This document shows positions 7,833-16,640 of a stretch of 64,000 bases of DNA, piece by piece (the stretch's first letter is position 1; each line of letters begins with the position of its first letter). Made by a program: the position numbers and the translations under genes. Source of the stretch: Lactobacillales bacterium (lineage in GTDB: Bacteria; Bacillota; Bacilli; Lactobacillales; Streptococcaceae); NCBI GenBank assembly GCA_031261175.1, contig JAISJW010000008.1, forward strand, positions 1 through 64,000. The letters are read 5' to 3'. The notes beneath the pieces are model-generated. The model worked only from the letters and a program-made list of their open reading frames with translations. It was not told the DNA's origin and searched no databases.

Positions 7833-8906
7833 TTATGAGAGTTCAAGCATTCTTTCGAGCGCTAAATTGGAAAGTTTTGTTGTTTCTTCATCAACTGTAA
7901 TCTTTTGAGTGAAGTTACCGTTCAAAATGTTGTCGAGGTTCCACGCAAGGTGCGGAAGTTTGATACGGTTCATCGTCAGGCACGCACAACTCATCGGATT
8001 TAGGTATTCGATTTTGTGATGCGGGTCATGCATCATGCGACCGACGAGGTTATTGTCGGTGCCAATTGCCCAGTGGGTTCCTTCGGGAGAGTCAGCGACG
8101 ACGTTTAGGATGCGGTTCGTCGAGCCGTATTCGTCGGACGCCAAGACGACCTCGATTGGGCATTCCGGGTGGACGATGATTTTAATTTCCGGGTATTTGT
8201 GTCGCAAGAACGCTATGTGGTCGGGCGTGAATTGCTGGTGGACGCTGCAGTAGCCGTCCCACAGGATGATTTTCACGTCTTCGAGCGCGCCCTCGTAGAC
8301 TAGCTCGCCAGTCAGCGGTTTGTAGAGCGCCATTTGCGTCAAAGGGATGCCGAGCGCGTAGGCGGTGTTGCGGCCGAGGTGTTGGTCGGGTAGGAAGAGG
8401 ATGCGCTCTTTTTGCGTCAGCGCCCATTGCACGATTTTTTCCGAGTTGCTGCTCGTCACCGTCGTTCCACCGTGTTCGCCCACGAATGCTTTGACCGCCG
8501 CCGTCGAGTTGATGTAGGTGATCGGCATGATCGTGTCGCCGAATTTTCCGGCTAGGTCATTCCAGCAGATGCGCAGTTGCTCATCGTTCGCCATGTCCGC
8601 CATAAAGCAGCCTGCGGCCTCGTCGGGCAAGTAAACGTGCTGATCGTCCTCGGTCAGCATATCGGCGGTCTCCGCCATAAAATGCACGCCGCAAAACACG
8701 ATGTGTTTCGCGCGCTTATTCGCTGCCGCGATTTGGGCAAGTTGAAGCGAATCGCCGGTCGCTTGGGCGAACTCGACAACTTCATCTTTTTGATAGTGAT
8801 GGGCGATGATCAAAAGGTCATCGCCTAGCTTTGTAATGGCTGAGTTGATTTTGTCGGTTAATTCTTCACGCGACATTTTCAAATATTCTTCAGGTATTTG
8901 TTGCAT
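7833..8906 (-). CDS. nadA: Quinolinate synthase NadA
   Basis: A [4Fe-4S] enzyme that condenses iminoaspartate with dihydroxyacetone phosphate to quinolinate in de novo NAD synthesis. The 357-residue length fits the family. The three cluster cysteines are visible in [16 protein letters not shown] and MSCACLTM, and the substrate-site motifs [16 protein letters not shown] and HPECPIEV are present. AAGGAAA precedes the ATG. It is the last gene of a nadB-nadC-nadA operon, starting 12 bp after nadC. Confidence 0.97.
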   Translation of the reverse strand: MQQIPEEYLKMSREELTDKINSAITKLGDDLLIIAHHYQKDEVVEFAQATGDSLQLAQIAAANKRAKHIVFCGVHFMAETADMLTEDDQHVYLPDEAAGCFMADMANDEQLRICWNDLAGKFGDTIMPITYINSTAAVKAFVGEHGGTTVTSSNSEKIVQWALTQKERILFLPDQHLGRNTAYALGIPLTQMALYKPLTGELVYEGALEDVKIILWDGYCSVHQQFTPDHIAFLRHKYPEIKIIVHPECPIEVVLASDEYGSTNRILNVVADSPEGTHWAIGTDNNLVGRMMHDPHHKIEYLNPMSCACLTMNRIKLPHLAWNLDNILNGNFTQKITVDEETTKLSNLALERMLELS

Positions 8907-8918
8907 TATAAGTTTCCT

Positions 8919-9755
8919 TTATTTAAGTTTGGCGAAGCTCGAGTTATAAGAAATATCGAACAAAGTCGGAGCATTGGTGATGCTGCCGATTGAGATATAC
9001 TTAGCGCCGGTTCCGGCATAGTTAGCGATATTGTCTAAGTTGATACCGCCTGAAATTTCAGTGATGATGTGTGCGGGAGTTAGCGCGACAAATTCCCGCA
9101 CCTCTTCAGGAGTTCGGTTGTCGAACATAATCACGTCCGCGTTCGCATCGATTGCTTCGAGCAGTTGTTCGCGCGATTCGATTTCGACTTCGATTTTGAC
9201 CATGTGGCCAAGCCCTTCGCGGACCTTTTCAACCGCCGGTTTAATTCCGCCAGCGTAGGCGATGTGGTTATCTTTCAACATCACGCCGTCATACAAGCCG
9301 AAACGGTGGTTCGCACCGCCGCCGATTTTGACCGCTTTTTTGTCAAAGATTCTTAGGCCCGGTAGGGTTTTACGCGTATCGACAATTCTAATTGTCGGGT
9401 CGTTCAACGCTTCGACGTGGTTATGCGTCGCCGTTGCAATCGCACTCATGCGCTGCATCAAATTCAAGATGACGCGTTCTGCCGACAGCAAAGTGCGCAC
9501 GCGACCAGTCGCCGTTGCGACCACTGTGCCTTTTGTTACTTTGTCGCCATCATTAACGAACGGTGTGAACGTCGCCGTTCCCGGTGCTAGTTCGTCGTAG
9601 ACGACTTGCCCGATTTCAAGTCCCGCGATAATTCCGTCGGATTTCGCGAGGAATTGCCCGATGCCTTCTTCGTTTTCGGCGAAGACCAGGTCGGTCGAGA
9701 GGTCGCCGGTGAAGACGTCCTCGGTCAGGAATGCGCTAATTTTTTCTCTAATCAT
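8919..9755 (-). CDS. nadC: Nicotinate-nucleotide pyrophosphorylase NadC
   Basis: Carboxylating quinolinate phosphoribosyltransferase: quinolinate plus PRPP gives nicotinate mononucleotide. The 278-residue product carries EDVFTGDLSTDLV, ERVILNLMQRMSAIAT, TRKTLPGLRIFDKKAVKIGG, KDNHI, EVEIES, MFDNRTPEEV and EISGGINLDNI. The ATG at 9755 (MIREKISAF) is preceded by GAGGAAG and overlaps the last 8 bases of nadB, so translation is coupled. A longer in-frame extension to 9815 runs inside nadB and is rejected as the start. Confidence 0.97.
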   Translation of the reverse strand: MIREKISAFLTEDVFTGDLSTDLVFAENEEGIGQFLAKSDGIIAGLEIGQVVYDELAPGTATFTPFVNDGDKVTKGTVVATATGRVRTLLSAERVILNLMQRMSAIATATHNHVEALNDPTIRIVDTRKTLPGLRIFDKKAVKIGGGANHRFGLYDGVMLKDNHIAYAGGIKPAVEKVREGLGHMVKIEVEIESREQLLEAIDANADVIMFDNRTPEEVREFVALTPAHIITEISGGINLDNIANYAGTGAKYISIGSITNAPTLFDISYNSSFAKLK

Positions 9756-11190
9756 TTTCTTCCTCAATGTAGTGCGCGCCGATTGAGACAGGGCGGGCAA
9801 GTGCAGCCCGGGCAATTTCCTTCGAGATTAAAATCAGGTTGCTGATTTCGAAATCGATGCGGTTTGCGTTCGGGACGCTGTCGTCAAATTCTTCAAGCCA
9901 AGCCAGGAATTCGCGGATTTTTTCGGGGCGACGGATGATGCCGATCGATTCCCATGCGCGATTTTTTAGTTCTTCGAGCGTTGGCAAGTTTTGTTTATAT
10001 ATAGTAGGTTCTTGTTTTTCGGTTTGGTAATTTTCGTCTTTTTGCGGGCGGGCTATGATATCTTGAGCCGCTCTGCGGGCGAAGACTAGGCCTTCGAGTA
10101 GCGAGTTTGAAGCGAGGCGATTTGCCCCGTGAACGCCGGTGCGAGCGACTTCGCCGACTGCGTAGATGTTACCCAAGGTTGTGCGCGCGTTGAGATCAGT
10201 TTTGACTCCGCCCATAAAGAAGTGAGCGCCGGGCTTAACCGGAATTAAGGTCGAGTCGATCCACGCTTTGTCGAGGCTGCGCGATATATACGGGAAGCGC
10301 GCGCGGAAGTTTTGGACGGTTGAGATGTCGAGAAAAACTTCTTCGCCTTTTAGGAATTGATTGGTGATTTCGCGTGCGACCACGAAACGTGGCGCTAGGT
10401 CTTTGTCCGGATGGACGTCAGCCATAAAGTATTCGCCACTCTTGTTGACGAGGCGCGCGCCGTCGCCACGGACAGCTTCGGAAATTAATAATGACGATCC
10501 TGGTTTGTTTAACAATGTCGGATGAAACTGGATGAACTCCATATCAGCGAGTTCAGCTCCTGCTCTTTTAGCAAGTGCAATTCCGTCGCCGGTGATTGTT
10601 TTATCATTTGAAGTCACTGGGAATAATTGCCCGATTCCGCCAGTTGCAATGACGAGAAAGTCAGCTTCGATTGTGCGGAATTGCTTGTTCGCGATGACTA
10701 AAATTTTGGCTTTGTTGTCCTCGGGGAAGATTTCGACGGCGGTCGTGTTCGCTTCGATTTTGACTTTCGAGCTCAATTTTCTTTGCAGAAATTCGAGCAC
10801 ATACTTGCCCGTTTGGTCTCCGCCCGCGTGCAGAATGCGCGGATGGTGATGCGCGCCCTCCATGCCGTAGTCGATTGAGCCGTCGCCGAGGCGGTCGAAG
10901 GGAACGCCCATTTTGATGAGCTCGCGGATGATTTCGGCACCCTCGTTGACCAGGATTTGTGAAGCGTCCGGATCGTTGAGCTGAGCTCCCGCCGTCAGGG
11001 TGTCCTCGTAATGCGCCTGCGCCGTATCGTTCGGACCGACCGCCGCCGCAACCCCGCCCTGCGCAAGCGCCGAGTTGTTGTCGCTAAGCGCGCCTTTGGT
11101 TACGATCGTGACGTCGCACTTATCCTGCAAGAAAAAAGCCACAGTCGTAGCCGCGATGCCTGAACCTAGAATAATTACTTTCTTTTTCAT
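9748..11190 (-). CDS. nadB: L-aspartate oxidase NadB
   Basis: FAD enzyme that oxidises L-aspartate to iminoaspartate, the first step of de novo NAD synthesis. The 480-residue protein has the N-terminal dinucleotide fold GSGIAATTVAF, the flavin motif NSALAQGGVAAAV, active-site HHHPRILHAGGDQTG, TGGIGQLFP, and GEVARTGVHGANRLASNSLL. The C-terminal helical domain is short. It starts 28 bp after the CorC-like gene, so the two may be co-transcribed. De novo NAD genes are uncommon in Lactobacillales, which more often depend on niacin. Confidence 0.97.
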   Translation of the reverse strand: MKKKVIILGSGIAATTVAFFLQDKCDVTIVTKGALSDNNSALAQGGVAAAVGPNDTAQAHYEDTLTAGAQLNDPDASQILVNEGAEIIRELIKMGVPFDRLGDGSIDYGMEGAHHHPRILHAGGDQTGKYVLEFLQRKLSSKVKIEANTTAVEIFPEDNKAKILVIANKQFRTIEADFLVIATGGIGQLFPVTSNDKTITGDGIALAKRAGAELADMEFIQFHPTLLNKPGSSLLISEAVRGDGARLVNKSGEYFMADVHPDKDLAPRFVVAREITNQFLKGEEVFLDISTVQNFRARFPYISRSLDKAWIDSTLIPVKPGAHFFMGGVKTDLNARTTLGNIYAVGEVARTGVHGANRLASNSLLEGLVFARRAAQDIIARPQKDENYQTEKQEPTIYKQNLPTLEELKNRAWESIGIIRRPEKIREFLAWLEEFDDSVPNANRIDFEISNLILISKEIARAALARPVSIGAHYIEEEND

Positions 11191-11218
11191 GCGCTGCGCC
11201 TTTCACTGTGGTTTTTGT

Positions 11219-12541
11219 TTAATCTTCTTCTGTATCTTCTTCTGGAGTTTTTTCGCTGAACACGACTTTGATTTGCGTCAAGCGTGTGCTTTCAACGGTT
11301 TTAGTGATGTATTTAACGTTGTCGATTTCGATTTCTTCGTTTTCATCGGGGATGTGACCGAGCTTCGTGATGACGTAGCCTGCCATCGTATCGACGTCGT
11401 CCATTTCGATTTCGTTGTCGAGTTTATCCTCGAACTCTTCGTTGAACTCTTCGATTGGAAGGGTTCCGGGAATGATGAAGACGTCCGGCGTGATTTGTTC
11501 GTATTGCTTTTCGACGTCATCGCTCTCGTCTTCGATTTCGCCGACGATTTCTTCGATGATGTCTTCGATGGTAACAAGTCCGCTCACTCCGCCGTATTCG
11601 TCTAGCAAAATAGCCAGTTGATTACGAGTGCTTTGGAATTGCTTCATCAACTCGTCAATGAAAATTGTTTCTGGAACGAATAAAGGTTCTTGGAGAATTT
11701 TATGTAAATCGATTGAATCAAAGCCCCATTTGTAGGCTTCAACTAGAAGTTGTTTAGTATGGATGACCCCGATAATTTTATCTTTGTCATCTTCGTAAAC
11801 CGGAATGCGGCTATAATTTTCGTCTAAGATTTCCTTGATGTTTTCTTCAAGGTTATCCTCAATGTCGATCATAAAGGCATCCGTGCGCGGAACCATAATT
11901 TCGCGCGCTAATTTTTCATCAAGGCTGAACACGCCTTGAAGCATATCGATTTCTTCGTCATCAAGTTCGTTATCATTCTCGATGATGTATTGGATTTCCG
12001 CGCGACTTGCCCGGTCGTCATCATCGTCGAATTTCATCGGTGTAACGCGGCTCAGGAAGTTCGTTGAGGCGGTTAAAAACCAGACGAAGGGGGTTAGAAT
12101 TGCCCCCAGGGTTGTGATGATTCCGACGGTCGGAATCGCGAATTTTTCTTTCAGGTTGAGGCCGATGCGTTTTGGGTAAAGTTCGGCGAAAACGATGGTC
12201 ACGTAAGTCAGAATAATCAGGACCAGGAAGGTCGCGACGGGGCGCGGGATGCCGATGTGCGGTGCGACGATGCTCGCGATGCTCTCGGTTAAAGTGGCAC
12301 CGACTAAGATGTTGATCAAAGTGATCCCGACTTGGATTGTTGATAAGAATTTGTTCGGTGCGTTGACGACTTTAAGCAGCTTTTGCGCACCCTTATGGTT
12401 TTCCTCTTCGGCCATTTGTTCGAGGCGGTTTTTGTTGAGCGAAACCACGGAGATTTCGACCGCGACAAAGAAGGCGTTGACGATGGTTAGAACGACTAAT
12501 AATGCTAGATCTTTTAGTAACTCAATGGAGTCAGGTGTCAT
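11219..12541 (-). CDS. CNNM/CorC (HlyC-like) CBS membrane protein
   Basis: A 440-residue CNNM/CorC-type protein, a family linked to Mg2+ or other cation export. Domains in order: a DUF21 membrane domain with about four helices (residues 8-165, including FFVAVEISVVSLNKNRL and FAELYPKRIGLN), a CBS pair (about 205-335, with REIMVPRTDAFMID and DEYGGVSGLVTIEDIIEEIVG) and a C-terminal CorC/HlyC-associated domain ending near residue 430. The DDDDD run after the membrane domain is unusual but lies in a linker. AAAGGAAAA precedes the ATG. Confidence 0.9.
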   Translation of the reverse strand: MTPDSIELLKDLALLVVLTIVNAFFVAVEISVVSLNKNRLEQMAEEENHKGAQKLLKVVNAPNKFLSTIQVGITLINILVGATLTESIASIVAPHIGIPRPVATFLVLIILTYVTIVFAELYPKRIGLNLKEKFAIPTVGIITTLGAILTPFVWFLTASTNFLSRVTPMKFDDDDDRASRAEIQYIIENDNELDDEEIDMLQGVFSLDEKLAREIMVPRTDAFMIDIEDNLEENIKEILDENYSRIPVYEDDKDKIIGVIHTKQLLVEAYKWGFDSIDLHKILQEPLFVPETIFIDELMKQFQSTRNQLAILLDEYGGVSGLVTIEDIIEEIVGEIEDESDDVEKQYEQITPDVFIIPGTLPIEEFNEEFEDKLDNEIEMDDVDTMAGYVITKLGHIPDENEEIEIDNVKYITKTVESTRLTQIKVVFSEKTPEEDTEED

Positions 12542-12646
12542 TTATTTTTTCCTTTATAAATTTACAAGTAATAATGAGATAATTTTACCAAAAATAGGTA
12601 GCATTTGTCAATTTAAGGCCCGTCGTTTAATAAACTAGCCCCGAAA

Positions 12647-12752
12647 TGACATGTTTTAAAAAAAACACCCCTTTTTTGTCGCAAAAGGGCTAATGTAAAA
12701 TATATAATAGCCCTTTCGTGACAAAAAATGCCCTAAATTTCAAAAACGTGTC
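12647..12752. repeat. Nested palindrome in the corC-nusB gap
   Basis: Inner arms at 12672-12691 (TTTTTTGTCGCAAAAGGGCT) and 12709-12728 pair over 20 bases with two mismatches. Outer arms GACATGTTTT and AAAACGTGTC flank them. The gap 12542-12811 holds no gene; it also contains GGGCAATTGCCC at 12780-12791. Confidence 0.7.
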
Positions 12753-12799
12753 TTAAAAGGGCTATTTTCTAAAGTATCTGGGCAATTGCCCAAGAAAAA

Positions 12800-12822
12800 A
12801 GGCGCCTATCGCTAGGCTGCCT
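12800..12822 (-). terminator. Terminator of nusB
   Basis: On the minus strand AGGCAGCCTA and TAGGCGCCT form a stem, followed by a six-base T-run. It overlaps the last codons of nusB. Confidence 0.75.
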
Positions 12823-13258
12823 CGAATTTTTCTTTATAAATTTTAGATAAAACGCCGTTGATGAACTTTTTCGACTTCTCGTCGCTGTAACTGTCGGCGA
12901 TTTCAAGCGCTTCGCTGATCGCGCCAAGCGGCGGAATCGTTTCCTGCTCGTAAAGCATCTCAAATAGCGCAACTTCCATGATGTACAAGTCGATTTTTTG
13001 CAGACGGCGCAAAGACCAGCCGGGCTGCAAGCTATCCGCGATTAAATTTTCAAGTTCGTAGCGCGATGCCAACACTCCATCGACCAAAGTCGTCAAGTAG
13101 TTCGGCACACTCAAGGTGTCAACGTCGTCATAGTTATCCAAAAACGCCGCCACTACTTCTCGCGTCGCCTGGTTTCCCGACTTCTCTAAATGAAAATCCA
13201 TTTGATACAACGCTTTAATTGCCTTCTCACGCTGCACGTGCTGAGCAAGATTTTGCAT
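12812..13258 (-). CDS. nusB: Transcription antitermination factor NusB
   Basis: RNA-binding antitermination factor acting with NusE/S10 on boxA of rRNA operons. The 148-residue all-helical protein has the family signatures REKAIKALYQMDF near the N-terminus and VALFEMLYEQETIPPLGAISEALEIA in the C-terminal half, ending with SKKFINGVLSKIYKE. GAGGT precedes the ATG. It starts 10 bp after efp, an efp-nusB order common in Firmicutes. Confidence 0.95.
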   Translation of the reverse strand: MQNLAQHVQREKAIKALYQMDFHLEKSGNQATREVVAAFLDNYDDVDTLSVPNYLTTLVDGVLASRYELENLIADSLQPGWSLRRLQKIDLYIMEVALFEMLYEQETIPPLGAISEALEIADSYSDEKSKKFINGVLSKIYKEKFEAA

Positions 13259-13268
13259 ATTTATACCT

Positions 13269-13832
13269 CTATTTTTTTACGCGTTTGATGTACGAACCGT
13301 CTTCGGTATTGACTTCCAAGAACTCGCCAACCTCGATAAAGTCTGGCACGTTCACGACAACGCCAGTTTCCATCGTCGCCGGTTTTTGCGAACCGCTGAC
13401 CGTCGAACCCTTGATCATCGGAGTCGTTTCAGTGACTTCAAGGACAACCGTATTCGGCAATTGCACACCCAATACTTCGTCGCCGAAGAACATAATTTTC
13501 ACTTCCATATTTTCAAGCAAGAATTTCAACTCGTCCGCGATCAACTCACCCGGAATTTCAACTTGCTCGTAAGTGTCAAGGTCCATAAATACGTGGTCCG
13601 TGCCGCTCGCGTAAAGATATTGCATCGTTTTCGTGTCGATTTGCGCCTTCGGAATTTTGATCCCTGAGTTAAACGTGCGATCCACAACCGCGCCAGTGCG
13701 CAGGTTTTTCAGTTTCGTGCGAACGACCGCATTCCCTTTACCAGGCTTGTGATGTTGGAAATCCAGCACGCGCCAAATATTCCCATCATAATCAATTGTC
13801 GAACCAATTTTAAACTTATTAACTTCAATCAT
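13269..13832 (-). CDS. efp: Elongation factor P
   Basis: EF-P relieves ribosome stalling at consecutive prolines. The 187-residue protein has the three-barrel pattern: N-terminal KOW-like domain with the modifiable loop [12 protein letters not shown] (Lys near residue 32), then [19 protein letters not shown], and a C-terminal OB domain with [24 protein letters not shown]. The Lys-type loop suggests 5-aminopentanol-like or no modification rather than rhamnosylation. An M16 peptidase of the kind tied to that modification in Bacillus ends the window (63642-64000). Confidence 0.97.
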   Translation of the reverse strand: MIEVNKFKIGSTIDYDGNIWRVLDFQHHKPGKGNAVVRTKLKNLRTGAVVDRTFNSGIKIPKAQIDTKTMQYLYASGTDHVFMDLDTYEQVEIPGELIADELKFLLENMEVKIMFFGDEVLGVQLPNTVVLEVTETTPMIKGSTVSGSQKPATMETGVVVNVPDFIEVGEFLEVNTEDGSYIKRVKK

Positions 13833-13899
13833 TTTGTTGCTCCCTCGTTTTTCTTAACTTAAATATTATAACATTTTAAACCCTTTTGGGCAAGTCCAC

Positions 13900-13915
13900 G
13901 CGCTCTTACGAGCGC
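13900..13915 (-). terminator. Hairpin at the end of rlmB
   Basis: GCGCTC-TTAC-GAGCGC spans the rlmB stop codon. It is followed on the minus strand by a GGCAAGT copy (13889) and then a mixed A/T tract, so termination is plausible but weak. Confidence 0.45.
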
Positions 13916-14634
13916 TTTCTAAAGATTTCATACATCAAAATCCCGGCTGCGACGCTGGCGTTCAAACTTTGAACGTGCCCGACCATCGGAATTGTCACAA
14001 GTTCATCGACTTCTTTTTTGAGACCTGGACTCATTCCGCGGCCTTCGTTACCGATGATTAAAGCAACTTTTCCGCTTGCGTTCCACTTGTCGTAAGGCGT
14101 TCCGTTCATGTCCGTTCCGAACACCCAGAACCCGACATCTTTGAGTTTTTTGATCGTTTGAGCGATGTTAGTCACGCGGGCGATTTTCATATATTCGCTC
14201 GCTCCCGTTGACGTTTTCGCCGCGACACTTGTAACTCCAACCGCGCGATTTTTCGGAATGATAATCCCGTCAACCCCGCTAGCATCGGCCGTTCTCAGGA
14301 TTGAACCTAAGTTGTGCGGATCCTCAATTTCGTCTAAAAGAAGTATTGTGGCTTGGTCTTTACTTGCCACGATTTCCAAGATCTCGTCGAGCGTTGAGTA
14401 CGCGTACGGGTTGACGGCGAGGACGAAGCCCTGGTGGACGCCGTCGTCGGAGAGCAGGTTGAGTTTCGCTTTGTCGACCCATTTGACGGGGACGTTGAAC
14501 TCGCGCGCCAGTTCTTTGATTTTTTCGACTTTTTCGCCGCGGAGCGTTTCAAGCACGAAGAGCTTGTTGCCCCGATTTGCCTCAAGGGCCTCAGTGACGG
14601 CGTAGAAGCCGTACACAAAATCTTTATTATCCAT
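13906..14634 (-). CDS. rlmB: 23S rRNA 2'-O-methyltransferase RlmB
   Basis: SpoU-type (SPOUT) methyltransferase expected to modify G2251 of 23S rRNA. The 242-residue protein has an N-terminal substrate-binding domain (FVYGFYAVTEAL...KVEKIKELA) and SPOUT motifs LLDEIEDPHNLGSILRTADASGVDGIIIP, IGNEGRGMS and VGHVQSLNASVAAGILMYE. There is no Shine-Dalgarno sequence: TATAAT ends six bases before the ATG. The mRNA is probably leaderless, mirrored by the divergent ABC-F gene. Confidence 0.95.
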   Translation of the reverse strand: MDNKDFVYGFYAVTEALEANRGNKLFVLETLRGEKVEKIKELAREFNVPVKWVDKAKLNLLSDDGVHQGFVLAVNPYAYSTLDEILEIVASKDQATILLLDEIEDPHNLGSILRTADASGVDGIIIPKNRAVGVTSVAAKTSTGASEYMKIARVTNIAQTIKKLKDVGFWVFGTDMNGTPYDKWNASGKVALIIGNEGRGMSPGLKKEVDELVTIPMVGHVQSLNASVAAGILMYEIFRKRS

Positions 14635-14640
14635 GCGTTA

Positions 14641-14665
14641 ATTATACACTAGTTTGTGATATAAT
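14641..14665. promoter_or_regulatory. Overlapping divergent promoters, leaderless on both sides
   Basis: The minus-strand -10 box TATAAT (14641-14646) ends six bases before the rlmB ATG, and the plus-strand TATAAT (14660-14665) ends six bases before the ABC-F ATG. The sequences after the boxes, TAACGC and TAAAGC, are nearly identical. The -35 boxes are weak (TTTAAT for rlmB at 17 bases). Confidence 0.65.
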
Positions 14666-14671
14666 TAAAGC

Positions 14672-16546
14672 ATGATTATTTTACAGACTAATAAACTCGG
14701 CCTGGAAATCGCCGGGGAGACGATTTTGCGCGACGTGACGTTTAGCGTGAACCATAATGACCGGATTGCGGTCGTCGGTAGGAACGGTGCCGGGAAGACG
14801 ACTTTGCTGAATCTTTTGCTGGGGCCGGACGTTCAGAAAAAGCGCGATTTGAACATCGCTTATCTCAATCAAAATCCGATTTTTGACGATGATACGAATA
14901 CGGTTGAGAGCGAGGCGCGCAGCGTGTTCACCGAACTTTTGGCTGCGAAGGCGCGGCTCGACCGACTGGCTGAGAATTTAGAAACACCGGAGGCAATTGA
15001 GTCGTTTGCGAAGTTGAGCGACGAGTTTAGTGCGCGCGGTGGTTATGAAATTGATACGCGGATTAAGATGATTTTGAACGGATTTCAGTTTCCTGAATCA
15101 TCTTGGGGGAAGGCAGTTGGGGATTTGTCGGGTGGCGAAAAAACGCGTTTAAGTTTCGCTAAGATTTTGCTTGATTCGCCGGAGTTGTTGATTCTCGACG
15201 AGCCGACCAATCACCTCGACATCGATACTTTGAACTGGCTTGAGCGTTATTTGAAGAATTACGATGGCGCGATTATTATCGTCAGCCACGATCGCTATTT
15301 CCTTGACAAAGTGACGACTTCGACGATTGAGATTGCGAATAAAACGGCCGTTCGTTACAACGGAAATTATTCGAAATATTTGGTTTTGAAGGCGCAAAAA
15401 TTGACCGAAGAAATCAATGCTTATAAGAAACAGCAGAAGACAATTTCTTCTTATAATGACTTCATCGCACGCAATATGGTACGGGCTTCGACGACAAAAC
15501 GCGCGCAGTCGCGCCTGAAGGCTTTGAACAAAATCGAAGTTATGGACAAGCCCTCGACTTATGAAAAATCGATTAACTTTAATTTTTTAATCAGTAAACC
15601 GAGCGGAAATGAAGTTTTAAAGGTCGCCGATCTCGCTGTCGGGCACGACGGTTTGAAGCTCAACGAGCATCTCGATTTCGATATCTACAAGGGCGATTCG
15701 GTCGCTCTGATCGGTCCGAACGGGATCGGAAAAACGACTTTGATTAAAACTTTGCTCGGGCAATTGCCCGCACTTGCCGGCACCTTTAAGCTCGGCGCGA
15801 ATCTTGAAGTCGGTTATTACGATCAAGAACAGTCGACATTGAATATGACGAAGTCGGTTTACGACGAGATTTCGGACGCATTTCCGAGTCTGAACGAGAC
15901 GCCGATTCGCAATTTGCTCGGTGGATTATTGTTCAGCGGCGACGATATTAAAAAGACGATTTCTTTATTGAGCGGTGGCGAGAAGGCGCGCGTGGCACTT
16001 GCCAAGCTCGCTTTGAGTCACGATAATTTCTTGTTGCTCGATGAGCCGACCAACCATCTCGATATGGAGTCGAAGTCGATTCTTGAGAACGCGCTGATCG
16101 ACTTTGAGGGCACGACTTTATTTATCAGTCACGATCGGTATTTCATCAACCGGACGGCGACGAAAGTTCTAGAACTAGGCGTTGGCGGACTGAAAATGTA
16201 TGAAGGAAATTACGATTTTTATATCGAAGAAAAGGCGAAAGAGCAGGACGCGGCGGGCGAGTCTAATGCCGGGCCGTCTGAGCAAGCGCAGGACTATAAG
16301 CGCTCGAAAGAAGGCGCGCGTTTAGCACGCAATTTATCTCGGCAAATCGACGATATCGAGTTGCGAATGGCTGAACTTGATGAGTTGGTCTCTGTTAAGG
16401 AGGCCGCTTTGTACGAGGTTGACCCGACCGATTCGTATCTGTTAAGTCAGATTCAACGTGAAATTGACGAGGCACGCGAGCAATCTTTAACGCTCGGCGA
16501 AAAATGGGAAGAATTATCCCTAGAATTAGAAAACCTAGACGTCTAA
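14672..16546 (+). CDS. ABC-F family ATPase
   Basis: A 624-residue soluble ABC-F protein with two ATPase domains and no membrane segment; the family acts on the ribosome during translation or antibiotic protection. Domain 1: Walker A GRNGAGKTT (about residue 37), LSGGEKTRLSFAK, LDEPTNHLD. Domain 2: GPNGIGKTT (about 348), LSGGEKARVALAK, LDEPTNHLD. The inter-domain P-site linker follows (ITEEINAYKKQQKTISS...). The C-terminal 80 residues form a charged coiled coil like that of Uup or YdiF. No ribosome binding site is present, so the message may be leaderless. Confidence 0.92.
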   Translation: MIILQTNKLGLEIAGETILRDVTFSVNHNDRIAVVGRNGAGKTTLLNLLLGPDVQKKRDLNIAYLNQNPIFDDDTNTVESEARSVFTELLAAKARLDRLAENLETPEAIESFAKLSDEFSARGGYEIDTRIKMILNGFQFPESSWGKAVGDLSGGEKTRLSFAKILLDSPELLILDEPTNHLDIDTLNWLERYLKNYDGAIIIVSHDRYFLDKVTTSTIEIANKTAVRYNGNYSKYLVLKAQKLTEEINAYKKQQKTISSYNDFIARNMVRASTTKRAQSRLKALNKIEVMDKPSTYEKSINFNFLISKPSGNEVLKVADLAVGHDGLKLNEHLDFDIYKGDSVALIGPNGIGKTTLIKTLLGQLPALAGTFKLGANLEVGYYDQEQSTLNMTKSVYDEISDAFPSLNETPIRNLLGGLLFSGDDIKKTISLLSGGEKARVALAKLALSHDNFLLLDEPTNHLDMESKSILENALIDFEGTTLFISHDRYFINRTATKVLELGVGGLKMYEGNYDFYIEEKAKEQDAAGESNAGPSEQAQDYKRSKEGARLARNLSRQIDDIELRMAELDELVSVKEAALYEVDPTDSYLLSQIQREIDEAREQSLTLGEKWEELSLELENLDV

Positions 16547-16556
16547 AACGTCTAGG
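16534..16556 (+). terminator. Terminator of the ABC-F gene
   Basis: CCTAGACGT and ACGTCTAGG form a stem over the stop codon, followed by a T-run. Confidence 0.8.
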
Positions 16557-16583
16557 CTTTTTTGTATTATTCCTTTTTTTGCC

Positions 16584-16620
16584 GATTTGGGACATTTCGA
16601 GGCTCGAATTGTCCCAAATC
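16584..16620. repeat. Palindrome, GGGACATTTC family copy 1
   Basis: 17-base arms (GATTTGGGACATTTCGA and TCGAATTGTCCCAAATC) pair with one mismatch around a 3-base loop. It lies between convergent genes. The core and the following GCATTAAACTGAAC resemble the hairpin at 25643-25691. Confidence 0.75.
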
Positions 16621-16640
16621 AGCATTAAACTGAACATTTT

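Noticed and set aside
8182..8427. Open frame inside nadA on the minus strand
   Set aside because: Arg/Pro-rich shadow frame caused by high GC, without a ribosome binding site; nadA is convincing throughout.
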